From assembly GCA_934153675.1 (NCBI GenBank), contig CAKPFG010000001.1:62001-126000 (forward strand): a stretch of DNA of 64,000 nucleotides, given 5' to 3'. Under the pieces are notes generated by a model. That model ran no database searches. It saw only the letters and a list, made by a program, of their open reading frames with translations, and had not been told where the DNA came from. Shown here one piece after another: positions 51,729 through 60,750 of the stretch. The translations under genes and the position numbers were made by a program. Position 1 is the first letter of the stretch. Each line of letters opens with the position of its first letter. The stretch is from an uncultured Bacilli bacterium (GTDB lineage Bacteria > Bacillota_I > Bacilli_A > RF39 > UBA660).

Positions 51729-51952
51729 TGAGTTTAGATATTCAATTTAAATTAAAGGAAAATAGTATGTATTTAAAATATTTGCACTCACATTCTTATT
51801 GGTATAAACTTTTAAATAGAGATCCTGCTAATTTTTCTCTTTTTATATCTAAATTAAAAGAAGATTATCATTTACGCCCAATAGATAGAATTAATAAAAC
51901 AATAGATACTATAGATATGTTAAGTAGTATTATTTCAAGTTTGAATAGTTGA
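51728..51952 (+). CDS. ylbE: YlbE-like protein
   Basis: A 74-residue protein with LKENSMYLKYLHSHSYWYKLLNR-type sequence (about 8-30) typical of YlbE-like proteins. It overlaps the ylbD stop (TGATG). The preceding TTG at 51725 is a possible alternative start. Function unknown. Its last codons include the -35 box of rsmD. Confidence 0.75.
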   Translation: MSLDIQFKLKENSMYLKYLHSHSYWYKLLNRDPANFSLFISKLKEDYHLRPIDRINKTIDTIDMLSSIISSLNS

Positions 51953-51989
51953 CAATAATATTTAATCATTATATAATTTTTTTGGTGGT
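51949..51989 (+). promoter_or_regulatory. Consensus promoter of rsmD with SD at fixed 6-nt distance
   Basis: TTGACA (51949-51954), 17-bp spacer, TATAAT (51972-51977), 6 nt, GGTGGT (51984-51989). The GTG start is at 51994. Confidence 0.85.
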
Positions 51990-51993
51990 ATTT

Positions 51994-52530
51994 GTGAGAA
52001 TTATTAGTGGTAAATATAAAAATAAAAAAATTAATGGTTTTTTATTGGAAGGTACTAGGCCAACTAAAGATAGAGTAAAGGAATCTTTGTTTGCAATAAT
52101 TCAAAATTACTTACAGGATAGTATATTTTTAGATTTGTTTGCTGGTAGTGGTTCTGTTGGAATTGAAGCTTTATCAAATGGGGCTAAAAAATGTTATTTT
52201 GTTGAAAAAGAAAAAAGGGCAATAAAAATTTTGAGTGAAAATTTAAAAAATATTGATAGTTATATTTTATTGCATGATGATTATATAAATGCTCTTTCTT
52301 ATTTTAAAAAGAATAATATTACTTTTGATATTATTTTCTTAGATCCACCTTATCATTTAAATTTAATTTCTTCTGCAATCTATTATATCAAAAAAAATAA
52401 TTTATTGAATAAAAATGGAATTATTGTTTGTGAATATCTAAATGAACCAATACCTGATATATATAAAGTTTTAAAAACAAAAAATTATGGAATAACGAAT
52501 ATAAAAATATTTAAAAATGATGATTTTTAA
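51994..52530 (+). CDS. rsmD: 16S rRNA (guanine966-N2)-methyltransferase
   Basis: A 178-residue SAM-dependent methyltransferase. RIISGKYKNKKI, RPTKDRVKESLF, FLDLFAGSGSVGIEALS (about 43-59) and the catalytic LDPPY motif (about 117-121) are diagnostic. The frame extending to 51949 begins in the -35 box, so GTG at 51994 is the start. In Bacillus coaD follows; here it does not. Confidence 0.93.
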   Translation: MRIISGKYKNKKINGFLLEGTRPTKDRVKESLFAIIQNYLQDSIFLDLFAGSGSVGIEALSNGAKKCYFVEKEKRAIKILSENLKNIDSYILLHDDYINALSYFKKNNITFDIIFLDPPYHLNLISSAIYYIKKNNLLNKNGIIVCEYLNEPIPDIYKVLKTKNYGITNIKIFKNDDF

Positions 52531-52538
52531 ATATTTTT
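52503..52538 (+). terminator. 16-bp inverted repeat ending rsmD
   Basis: AAAAATATTTAAAAAT (52503-52518), GATG loop, perfect inverted copy (52523-52538) ending in T5. It contains the rsmD stop codon. Confidence 0.6.
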
Positions 52539-52561
52539 ATTTTCGTTGAATTCTAAGTAAA

Positions 52562-52638
52562 GTGCACAATTAAGTGTGAAACAACAAAAATTATGTTTTT
52601 TCAATACAAAATGTACAATATTAAGTTAGAAAACAACA
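52562..52638. repeat. Degenerate direct repeat, about 50-bp period
   Basis: TGCACAATTAAGTGTGAAAC (from 52562) recurs imperfectly as TGTACAATATTAAGTTAGAA (from 52612), each followed by AACA. Possibly an insertion-sequence end; nothing else seen in 52539-52750. Confidence 0.4.
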
Positions 52639-52785
52639 TTAAATAGATTGAAATTTAGAAAATTTAATCAATTTAATTGTATTAATCCATGACAAAAAGA
52701 TATAGGCATTATAAATTTTTATTTTTTTAAATCTCTTTATTTATTTGTAGAAATTTGTTATAATTGTTGTAAAGTAGGTGGTAGT

Positions 52786-54825
52786 ATGAAAAAAGTTATT
52801 TTGATTGTTGCTTTAGTTATTAGTATATTTAGTTTTAACTCTTTAGTTAAGGCTGATTATAAGGCTACGGTATTAATTACAGATGGTTCAAAATGTGAAC
52901 TAAAGTCATCATCAACAGGGAAGTGTTTTTATTCTAATACAAATTTTAATTCATATGTATCTGGAGTAGTTTGGTTAGATACAGGTGATGTAGTAACAGT
53001 AATTGAAGGCAAGACTTATAATTCACCTAATAAATCGCGTTGTGATTCACATTACGTAAAAGCTAAGTATTCATTTCAATCCAATCCCAATAAAGTTTAT
53101 ACAGGATATTTTTGTAATAGCAATCTAGTTCGCGAGGGGGCCTCCTCTAATTATGCTACAGAACTAAGAAATATGGGTTTTCCAGAGAGTTATGTTTCTA
53201 AGTTATCGATATTAAAGCAAGCTCATCCTAATTGGACTTTTAAACCTCTGCAAACAGGTCTTACCTTTTCAGAGGCTGTAAATGGTGAAGATTCTTTAGG
53301 AAGAAGTTTATTACAGGTGACATCTTCTGTTAATGATTATGGTTATTTAAGTACATTACCTGGTTCATATAATTATTATAAAGATTCTTTTACAGCTTTC
53401 GATGGCTCTAATTGGTATGCTGCTAATAGAAATACTATTGCTTATTATATGGATCCTAGAAATTTTTTAGTAGATATGTATATTTTTCAATATGAAGCTT
53501 TGGCATATGAGTCTAAATTACAAACATTGCCTGTTGTAAGGAAGTTATTAGATAAAGATTATTTAAATAAATTTTCCTCTAGCTTTATAACTGCCGCTTC
53601 CGAATCTAATGTTAGTCCTGTTTATCTTGCTTCTTTAGCAAAGCAAGAAGTAGGTGGATATTCTTATGCCACAACTGCTGTTAGTGGAAATTCATTTAGG
53701 TATAACGGAAAAAGTTATTCTGGAATCTATAATCCATATAATATAGGGGCAACAAGTGGCAGTAATCCTGTTTATAAGGGTTTATATTGGGCAAGTGGTT
53801 CATCTGGAACTGATTATAATAGGCCTTGGAATACAATGGATAAAGCTATTCGTGGTGGTGCAAAATGGATTGGTGAAAAATATATAAATATTGGGCAAAA
53901 TACTATTTATTTTAAAAAATGGGATGTTGTTGGCAATATTAATTTCAATAGTGGTGCTAATTATAATCATCAGTATCAAACTAATATTCAAGCCCCAATG
54001 CAAGAGGGAAATTCTGTTTATAAATCATATAATAAATCAGGTATATTAAATTCATCTTTTGTTTTTTATATTCCCATTTACAAAGATATGCCAAAAAATA
54101 CATCACTTCCAGTTACGGGGAGCCCTAATAATTATTTAAAATCTCTTTCTATAAACGGAAATCCAATTACATCTTTTGACGGTGGTGTTACTAATTATAA
54201 TTATTATGTAAAAAATGATACTTCAAATATAACTATTACAGCAACTTCAGTTTCTTCATTAGCATCTATAAGTGGAAGTGGGTATGTTAGTTTAAATAGT
54301 AATACTACAACAAGAAAAATAACAGTAACTGCTAAAAATGGGGATAAGAGAGTTTATATAATTAATATCATAAAGGAAAAAAATGATACCACTAATAATA
54401 ATAGTATTGAATCTTTGTTAAATAGTTCTGGAATTAAGCATAATGAAGATTATTTAATGGGATTTAATATAGGCGATGATATTAAAAACTTTGCAAGTAA
54501 AATAAATAATTTAAATGGTAGTATAACAGTTAAAGATAATAATAAAAATGTTACATCTATTTCTATTAAAACTGGTCTTGATATATCTATTTCTGTAAAT
54601 GGTAGTTCAAAAAATTTCAAAACAGTATTGTATGGTGATGTAAATGGTGATGGAAAAATTACCTCAGCAGATTATATCTATGTTAAAAACATAATTATGA
54701 AAAGAGCAAATATAAAAGGAGCCTATTTAAAAGCAGCTGATGCTGATAAAAATGGTAGTGTAGGCTCATCTGATTACATTAAAATAAAGAATTATATAAT
54801 GAAAAGGGGAGGAATTGAACAGTGA
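52786..54825 (+). CDS. Exported glucosaminidase-like protein with cadherin-like and dockerin domains
   Basis: A 679-residue secreted protein with a signal peptide (about 1-23). An N-terminal region has paired Cys, and a catalytic domain resembles beta-N-acetylglucosaminidases (PRNFLVDMYIFQYEAL, the Glu-bearing LAKQEVGGYSY, YNPYNIGAT). A cadherin-like beta-sandwich repeat follows (about 440-530). The C-terminal type I dockerin (about 612-678) has two Ca-loops, GDVNGDGKITSADY and ADADKNGSVGSSDY. It should cut peptidoglycan or another GlcNAc polymer and dock to a cohesin. Overlaps the next gene by 4 bp (GTGA). Confidence 0.85.
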   Translation: MKKVILIVALVISIFSFNSLVKADYKATVLITDGSKCELKSSSTGKCFYSNTNFNSYVSGVVWLDTGDVVTVIEGKTYNSPNKSRCDSHYVKAKYSFQSNPNKVYTGYFCNSNLVREGASSNYATELRNMGFPESYVSKLSILKQAHPNWTFKPLQTGLTFSEAVNGEDSLGRSLLQVTSSVNDYGYLSTLPGSYNYYKDSFTAFDGSNWYAANRNTIAYYMDPRNFLVDMYIFQYEALAYESKLQTLPVVRKLLDKDYLNKFSSSFITAASESNVSPVYLASLAKQEVGGYSYATTAVSGNSFRYNGKSYSGIYNPYNIGATSGSNPVYKGLYWASGSSGTDYNRPWNTMDKAIRGGAKWIGEKYINIGQNTIYFKKWDVVGNINFNSGANYNHQYQTNIQAPMQEGNSVYKSYNKSGILNSSFVFYIPIYKDMPKNTSLPVTGSPNNYLKSLSINGNPITSFDGGVTNYNYYVKNDTSNITITATSVSSLASISGSGYVSLNSNTTTRKITVTAKNGDKRVYIINIIKEKNDTTNNNSIESLLNSSGIKHNEDYLMGFNIGDDIKNFASKINNLNGSITVKDNNKNVTSISIKTGLDISISVNGSSKNFKTVLYGDVNGDGKITSADYIYVKNIIMKRANIKGAYLKAADADKNGSVGSSDYIKIKNYIMKRGGIEQ

Positions 54826-56099
54826 AAATAAAAAATAAATTATCTTTTGTTTTAGTATTTTTGTTAAGTTTATTTTTTCAAAATTTGATAATACATGCAG
54901 GAAGCTTTAGTGCTTATACTAATAAAACAACTGTTACTGTTGGAAATACTGTTAAATTAACGCTTAATGTTTCTGATCAAGCTGGAAGATTTTTAATTTC
55001 ATCTTCCAATAATAGTATTTTATCTGGTGGAATTGATGAATTTTATGATAATTCTACTAATACTATTTACTTTACTGCCAAAAAAGTTGGTGAGGCAATT
55101 ATTACAATTAAAGCAGTAGATGTTACTAACTATGATGGCACCTCAGCGAATGGTGTGAAAAGTATTAAGATTAAGGTTGTTAGCCCTAATAGTAATAAAA
55201 ATAGTAATAATAAAAATAGCAATAATAAAAATAACGCTATAGATATAAATAAAAAATATAGTGATGATAATTATTTAAAAAGTCTTAAAATAGAAAATTA
55301 TGACATTGCTTTTGAACGTGAAAAACAAAATTATGAATTGGAAGTTGATGAGGATGTTGCATCGATAAATTTAACGGCAACGCCATCATCATCAAGCGCT
55401 AATGTACAAGGTACAGGCAATATAAAATTAACTGATGGAATTAATAATATAAAAATTACTGTAGTTGCAGAAAATGGCAACGAGAGAGTTTATCAAATTA
55501 ACGTTACAGTTAAAGATTTAAATCCAATTAAAGTTTATATTAATAAAAAAATGTATACAGTAGTAAAAAAAGTTGATCAATTAACTTTTCCTGATAATTT
55601 TTCACAAGTAGAAGCTACTATAGATAATAAAAAAGTACCTGCTTTGTATAATGATATAACCGGATATATTTTAGTTGGTCTTAAAGATGATCTTGGTAAT
55701 GTTAAATTATATGTTTATGATTCAAAAAAGAATACATATTCCATTTATAATGAATTTTCTTTTAATAGTGTAAAATTATTTTATACTAAGCCAAAAAATG
55801 TTCCAAGAGGTTTTAAAAAAATAAAAATAAATTTAAATGGGGAAAATATTCAAGCTTATACAACTGATAAAAAAAGTGATTTTTATTTGGTTTATGGTAT
55901 GAATGTTAATACTGGAGAAATTGGTTTTTATAGATATGACAAGAAAGAAAATACTTTGCAACGTTATGAAACAAAGGATTTAGAAAATTTATCTTTTATA
56001 AATAATAAATATTTAATCACCATTGCATTTCTTAGCACTTCAGTTTTGATGCTTATGTTATTTATGTTGATTATGATTAATAATATAAAGAAAAAATAA
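54822..56099 (+). CDS. Membrane-anchored Ig-like/cadherin-like surface protein
   Basis: A 425-residue protein with signal peptide (about 1-26), a beta-sandwich domain (about 28-123) of bacterial Ig or possibly cohesin-like type, an Asn/Lys/Ser linker, a cadherin-like domain (about 150-230) homologous to the one in the upstream enzyme, a further beta domain and a C-terminal membrane helix (about 398-420) with a basic tail. Start GTG at 54822 inside the upstream stop with GGGGAGGA site. It may anchor the dockerin enzyme (inference). Confidence 0.75.
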   Translation: MKIKNKLSFVLVFLLSLFFQNLIIHAGSFSAYTNKTTVTVGNTVKLTLNVSDQAGRFLISSSNNSILSGGIDEFYDNSTNTIYFTAKKVGEAIITIKAVDVTNYDGTSANGVKSIKIKVVSPNSNKNSNNKNSNNKNNAIDINKKYSDDNYLKSLKIENYDIAFEREKQNYELEVDEDVASINLTATPSSSSANVQGTGNIKLTDGINNIKITVVAENGNERVYQINVTVKDLNPIKVYINKKMYTVVKKVDQLTFPDNFSQVEATIDNKKVPALYNDITGYILVGLKDDLGNVKLYVYDSKKNTYSIYNEFSFNSVKLFYTKPKNVPRGFKKIKINLNGENIQAYTTDKKSDFYLVYGMNVNTGEIGFYRYDKKENTLQRYETKDLENLSFINNKYLITIAFLSTSVLMLMLFMLIMINNIKKK

Positions 56100-56109
56100 A
56101 AAATGATTG

Positions 56110-56530
56110 TCTGAATAATGATATGAATAAGGTACAGTAAAAAAATTTGCAAATAATAGATAAAATACACTTTCGAAATGAGGTGTATTTTATTATGATT
56201 TAAAAAGAGAAAAAGTTTAAGAAATATACTTTGGCACAAAAAAATACTAGCTAAATATATTAAAAAGGCCAAAAAATAATAAGGAAAGAATTGAAGATAA
56301 TGTTAAACCAAATTTATTAAATAGAAATATTTACTACTGATGCATCAAATAAGGTATGGAGAACCAGATTCTAACATTGTTGAATATGCAGAAGATGTTC
56401 TATATTTAGTTAATTTTTTACTAGATAGCAAATAAAGGTAAGCTTTATTTTTATCAATATTACAATTACATAATAAAAATCAAGGGGATTAGATGAACTA
56501 AACTTCATTTCGCCCTTGATTTTTTTTATA
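56110..56530 (+). other. Gene-free region with insertion-sequence debris and terminator-like hairpin
   Basis: No intact frame. A short stretch near 56325-56360 reads like a broken IS3-type integrase (FTTDASNKVWRT). A TACACTT/AGGTGTA hairpin lies at about 56168-56190. At 56478-56530, AATCAAGGG and CCCTTGATT form a 9-bp stem followed by a T run, resembling the 15708 hairpin in its arms. Confidence 0.4.
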
Positions 56531-56595
56531 AGATGTTTCTTATTTTATGTTCACATTAATAAATGGATAATATATTTTTCATTATAACTATTATT

Positions 56596-57255
56596 TTATA
56601 ATTCGATGATTCCTATAACTAATATTAAATTAAAAAAAATATAACAAATAAATATAAAATAATTTAAAATAGTAAATATTTTTGATAATGTTTTGTTTGT
56701 GATAATAGAAATACAGAAAAATATTATCATTGCAAGTATTATAATTCCACCAATTAATAAATAAACTTGATTATTTTGAATATTAGTAAACAAAATAGAG
56801 TATATATAGTAAACTAAACTGATAATAATTAAAATATCATTAACAATAATTCCACCTACACCTAAAATTTTATTATTATTTATATTATTGTTGGTATTAT
56901 TTATCATAGATAATTTTATTTCATTTGTCATGTCCATTAATCTTTGTGTTTTAGATAATTCATTATTATTTATCTCATCTATATTTTTATTAATTGTTTT
57001 TTCATCTTTTTGTTCTAATTTAAAAACCTCTTTAGCATTTTTTTTCTCATTTTTTTTTCTTTTTCTTTCTTCTTTCATTAACTTTTTTTTATCATCTTCA
57101 TTCATTAGAATTTCTTTCAATTCTCGTGTTTTTTCTTCTTCTTTTAATCTTTTATGTTCTAATTTTTCACTTCTAGACATTAAATCAGTAAATGAGGCTG
57201 TTTTATCCATATCATTATCCTTAATGTCTGAAAGATCTACATAATGATTTTTCAT
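56596..57255 (-). CDS. Coiled-coil membrane protein, hypothetical
   Basis: A 219-residue protein. The N-terminal two thirds are highly charged and Lys/Glu-rich with a long predicted coiled coil (about 28-105), followed by an Asn-rich linker and three membrane helices (about 133-218). No known family. Start ATG at 57255 after GGATGGTGG, with TATAAT 6 nt before that site (57281-57276). Divergent from tagO. Perhaps an envelope scaffold, but function unknown. Confidence 0.65.
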   Translation of the reverse strand: MKNHYVDLSDIKDNDMDKTASFTDLMSRSEKLEHKRLKEEEKTRELKEILMNEDDKKKLMKEERKRKKNEKKNAKEVFKLEQKDEKTINKNIDEINNNELSKTQRLMDMTNEIKLSMINNTNNNINNNKILGVGGIIVNDILIIISLVYYIYSILFTNIQNNQVYLLIGGIIILAMIIFFCISIITNKTLSKIFTILNYFIFICYIFFNLILVIGIIEL

Positions 57256-57262
57256 CACACCA

Positions 57263-57281
57263 CCATCCTATATAAATTATA
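57263..57281 (-). promoter_or_regulatory. -10 box with SD at fixed 6-nt distance
   Basis: Minus strand TATAAT (57281-57276), 6 nt, AGGATGG (57269-57263). Confidence 0.6.
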
Positions 57282-57459
57282 ATATATTTTTAAAAAAAAG
57301 AAAAGAAAAAGGGTAAAATTTAGTGTGAAAATTATATTTAATTATTTATAAATATTTGTTTAATTTCATTATTTTTTTATAATTTAAATAATATTTAAAA
57401 TTATTCTATTATTAAATTTAATTTTTATATTTTCTTTTTTATCTATTTTTTTAAAATTA

Positions 57460-57501
57460 TTGTCAAAATAAAATATTTTATGTTATAATTATGTCGGTGG
57501 T
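57460..57501 (+). promoter_or_regulatory. Promoter of polysaccharide operon
   Basis: TTGTCA (57460-57465), 18-bp spacer, TG-T-TATAAT (57484-57489), 6 nt, GGTGGT (57496-57501). The ATG is at 57505. Confidence 0.75.
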
Positions 57502-57504
57502 AAA

Positions 57505-58551
57505 ATGAGTAATATAGAGTTATATGAGATATTATTAATGGTTTTTATTCCAATGGCTTTTGTTGGAATATCTATTCCATTTATAAAAAAAATTGCTTTT
57601 CATATTAATGCAATAGATATACCAAATGAAAGAAAAATTCATAAAAAACCAATGCCAAGGCTTGGTGGACTTGGAATATTTTTTGGTTTTTTGCTTGGAT
57701 ATATGATTTTTGGGAATCATACGTATTTAATGAATTCAATTTTGATAGGAAGTTTTGTGCTTCTTATAACAGGGATAATTGATGATATAAATCCATTAAA
57801 AGCTAAGGAAAAATTAATTGGTCAAATAATTGCTAGTGTTATTGTTGTTGTATATGGGAAAATTGTTTTACAGGATGTTAGTTTCTTTGGAATATACATT
57901 AATTTTGGACCTTTAGCTTATCCTATTACAGTTTTGTTTATATTAGGGTGTATTAACTGTATGAATTTAATTGATGGGTTAGATGGCCTTGCTGGTGGTA
58001 TTTCAGCCATATTTTTCTTAACTATAGGTATTATTGCCATATTTAAAGGGCAATTTGCTTTAGCAACGACACTTACATTAATAATGTTTGGTTCAACAGT
58101 TGGTTTTTTGTTTCATAATTTTAATCCTGCCAAAATATTTATGGGTGATTCTGGATCGATGTTTTTAGGGCTTATGATTTCAATAATTACAATTTTGGGA
58201 TTTAAGAGTGTTATGATGACAAGTATTATAATTCCTCTATTTATTTTGGTTGTTCCTATATTAGATACAACTTTTGCTATTATTAGAAGAAAATTGAAGG
58301 GTGAGAGTGTTATGACTCCTGATAAGTGTCATCTTCATCATCAATTATTAAAAAGAAATTTTTCGCAAAGAACAACGGTGTTAATAATATATTTAATTAC
58401 TATTTTATTTTCTATTGCTTCAATTATTTGGATTTTAGTTGATAAGACAATTGGGTATATTATATATGGAATTTTGATGTTTATTTTTATATTTATGGTT
58501 TTTAAAACGGATATATTATTTGATAGAAAAGAGAGGAATGAAAATAAATGA
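57505..58551 (+). CDS. tagO: Undecaprenyl-phosphate GlcNAc-1-phosphate transferase (TagO/WecA family)
   Basis: A 348-residue polytopic membrane enzyme of the MraY/WecA/TagO family that starts wall teichoic acid or polysaccharide chains on undecaprenyl phosphate. Conserved parts are HKKPMPRLGGLGI (about 46-58), DDINPLKAKEKL (about 93-104), NLIDGLDGLAGG, FMGDSGSMFLG and the His-rich HLHHQLL loop. First gene of a tightly overlapping surface-polymer operon (ATGA overlap with glf). WecA-type sugar specificity is not decidable here. Confidence 0.92.
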   Translation: MSNIELYEILLMVFIPMAFVGISIPFIKKIAFHINAIDIPNERKIHKKPMPRLGGLGIFFGFLLGYMIFGNHTYLMNSILIGSFVLLITGIIDDINPLKAKEKLIGQIIASVIVVVYGKIVLQDVSFFGIYINFGPLAYPITVLFILGCINCMNLIDGLDGLAGGISAIFFLTIGIIAIFKGQFALATTLTLIMFGSTVGFLFHNFNPAKIFMGDSGSMFLGLMISIITILGFKSVMMTSIIIPLFILVVPILDTTFAIIRRKLKGESVMTPDKCHLHHQLLKRNFSQRTTVLIIYLITILFSIASIIWILVDKTIGYIIYGILMFIFIFMVFKTDILFDRKERNENK

Positions 58552-59711
58552 ATTATAATGAATATGATGCTATTGTAGTTGGTACAGGATTTGCTGGTGC
58601 AACTATTGCTGAAAGGCTTGCAAATGAAAGCAATAAAAAAGTTTTAATAATAGATAAGCGAAATACTATTGCTGGAAATATGTATGATTATATTGATAAA
58701 AATGGAATATTAATTCATAAATACGGTCCACATTTGTTTCATACTAATTTAGATAATGTTTATGAATACATCAATAAATTTGGTGATTGGTTTCCTTATG
58801 AACATAGAGTATTAGGAAAAGTGGATGGTAAGTTAGTTCCTATTCCATTTAATTTAAAATCTATAGAACTTTGTTTTGATGAAAAAAAATGTGCAAATTT
58901 AAAAAAAATTTTATTAAAAGAATATGGAATGGAGAAAAAAGTTCCTATATTGGAGCTTAGAAAGAGTAACAATAAAGACATAAATGATTTAGCTGAATTT
59001 ATTTATGAAAATGTATTTTTATATTACACGATGAAGCAATGGGGTCAAAAACCAGAAGAAGTTGATCCTGCAGTTTCTGGAAGAGTTCCTGTTTACATTT
59101 CTCAAGACGATAGATATTTTCAGGATAAATATCAGGTAATGCCTGTTGATGGTTATACTAAAATCTTTGAAAAAATGCTTGATAATAAAAATATAGATTT
59201 AAAATTGTCTACAAATTGTTTAGATTTAGTTTCTATGAAAAATGGGAAAATATTTATTGACGGATGTGAATTTAATGGCAAATTTATTTATACAGGGGCA
59301 ATTGATGAGCTATTTAACTATAAGTTTGGAGAACTTCCTTATAGATCTTTGAATTTTGAATTTGAGACCAAGAATATGGAATATTATCAACCTGTAGGAA
59401 CTGTTAATTATCCAACTAAGGAGGATAAATTTACTAGAATAACTGAATATAAGCATATGACTAGTGTTTGTTGTAAAAGCAAAAAGACTACAATTATGAA
59501 AGAATATCCTTGTCAATATGAATTAAACAAAAAAATGACGCCTTATTATCCTATTAACAATGAACAATCTGCAGCTTTATATAATGAATATTTAAACGAA
59601 GCTTCTAAATATTCTAATTTATATTTGCTTGGTAGATTAGCACAGTATAAATATTATAATATGGATTTAATTATTAATGAGGCTTTAAAATTGTTTGAAA
59701 AAATAAAATAG
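58548..59711 (+). CDS. glf: UDP-galactopyranose mutase
   Basis: A 387-residue FAD enzyme converting UDP-galactopyranose to UDP-galactofuranose. The N-terminal FAD loop VVGTGFAGATIAERLA (about 10-25), DKRNTIAGNMYDY and KYGPHLFHTN (about 64-73) are diagnostic, as are the C-terminal GRLAQYKYYNMD residues that bind FAD. It implies that the surface polymer contains galactofuranose. Overlaps tagO by 4 bp. Confidence 0.95.
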   Translation: MNYNEYDAIVVGTGFAGATIAERLANESNKKVLIIDKRNTIAGNMYDYIDKNGILIHKYGPHLFHTNLDNVYEYINKFGDWFPYEHRVLGKVDGKLVPIPFNLKSIELCFDEKKCANLKKILLKEYGMEKKVPILELRKSNNKDINDLAEFIYENVFLYYTMKQWGQKPEEVDPAVSGRVPVYISQDDRYFQDKYQVMPVDGYTKIFEKMLDNKNIDLKLSTNCLDLVSMKNGKIFIDGCEFNGKFIYTGAIDELFNYKFGELPYRSLNFEFETKNMEYYQPVGTVNYPTKEDKFTRITEYKHMTSVCCKSKKTTIMKEYPCQYELNKKMTPYYPINNEQSAALYNEYLNEASKYSNLYLLGRLAQYKYYNMDLIINEALKLFEKIK

Positions 59712-59724
59712 AGAGGTGTTTTAA

Positions 59725-60750
59725 ATGAAAAAGGCTAAAGTTAGCATTATTGTTCCTATATATAATGTAGAAAAATATTTACCTAAATGTTTAGATTCAT
59801 TAATAAATCAAACGTTTGATGAGATAGAAATATGGGCGATTAGTGATGGTTCGCCTGACAATAGTGTAGAAATTATTAAAAAGTATGCTAAAAAGGATAA
59901 GAGAGTAAAATGTATTGAAAAAGAAAACGGTGGTTATGGTTCCGTTTTAGAATATGCAATTAAGAATATAACTACGGAATATTTTCTTATATGTGATCCA
60001 GATGATTGGTTAAGAAGTGATGCTGTAGAAAAATTATATAATGCGGCTGTTGATAATAAATTGGATTTTGTAAGAGGTGCTTTTAATATTGTGTATTCTA
60101 ATGATTTAGAAGAACAATTTGAAAGTGGAGCATCGTTTAAAAATGTATTCGATCCTAAGCCAAATGTCGTGTATGAAGATGATGTTGACAAATTTTTACT
60201 TATGACAGTTAGTCCACATTCAAAATTATATAAAACAAATTTGGCTAAGGGGATTATCTTTCCACATAAAGTTAGTTTTACAGATACCATTTTGTTTAGT
60301 TTATATATACCAAAGGTTAAAAGAGCAATGTATATTGATGAAGCGTTGTCGTATTATCTTATAGATCGTGAAGGAAATTCTGTAACTGATGCTAAACCGA
60401 AAATAGCAGATGATCATTATACAGTATTTATGTCCATGGCTGAACAGTATGAAAAATATGAGAAAAAAACTCCATATTTTTATTACAGAATGTTCTTACA
60501 ATATATTTATGCTAATTTTGAAATAGGAAAAATAAAGGATAAGACAATATATTTAGAAAAAAGAGAATTAATGTATGAACTATTAAAGTATTGTATAAAA
60601 CATAGAAAAAAAATATATCCATTGCTTCGTAATGAGCCGTTAAAAAAGAAAATTGATTATAAACTTTTATTAAGTAAGAGATTTTCTAGAAAAATGTTTG
60701 AAATGCATTCTAATAACATATGGAAACATTTTCATGGTGATAATTTATAA
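59725..60750 (+). CDS. Family 2 glycosyltransferase
   Basis: A 341-residue GT-A fold glycosyltransferase. VSIIVPIYNVEKYLPKCLDS begins it; ISDGSPDNS, NGGYGSVLEYAI and the metal-binding DPDDW (about 92-96, the DxD equivalent) follow. No membrane helix. It probably adds a sugar, possibly galactofuranose, to the lipid-linked polymer; acceptor unknown. AGAGAGGTG ribosome site 13 bp after glf. Overlaps the flippase start by one base. Confidence 0.9.
   Translation: MKKAKVSIIVPIYNVEKYLPKCLDSLINQTFDEIEIWAISDGSPDNSVEIIKKYAKKDKRVKCIEKENGGYGSVLEYAIKNITTEYFLICDPDDWLRSDAVEKLYNAAVDNKLDFVRGAFNIVYSNDLEEQFESGASFKNVFDPKPNVVYEDDVDKFLLMTVSPHSKLYKTNLAKGIIFPHKVSFTDTILFSLYIPKVKRAMYIDEALSYYLIDREGNSVTDAKPKIADDHYTVFMSMAEQYEKYEKKTPYFYYRMFLQYIYANFEIGKIKDKTIYLEKRELMYELLKYCIKHRKKIYPLLRNEPLKKKIDYKLLLSKRFSRKMFEMHSNNIWKHFHGDNL

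Noticed and set aside
51949..51993. Longer rsmD start at 51949
   Set aside because: 51949-51954 is TTGACA, the -35 box. GTG at 51994 follows GGTGGT and fits the RsmD N-terminus.
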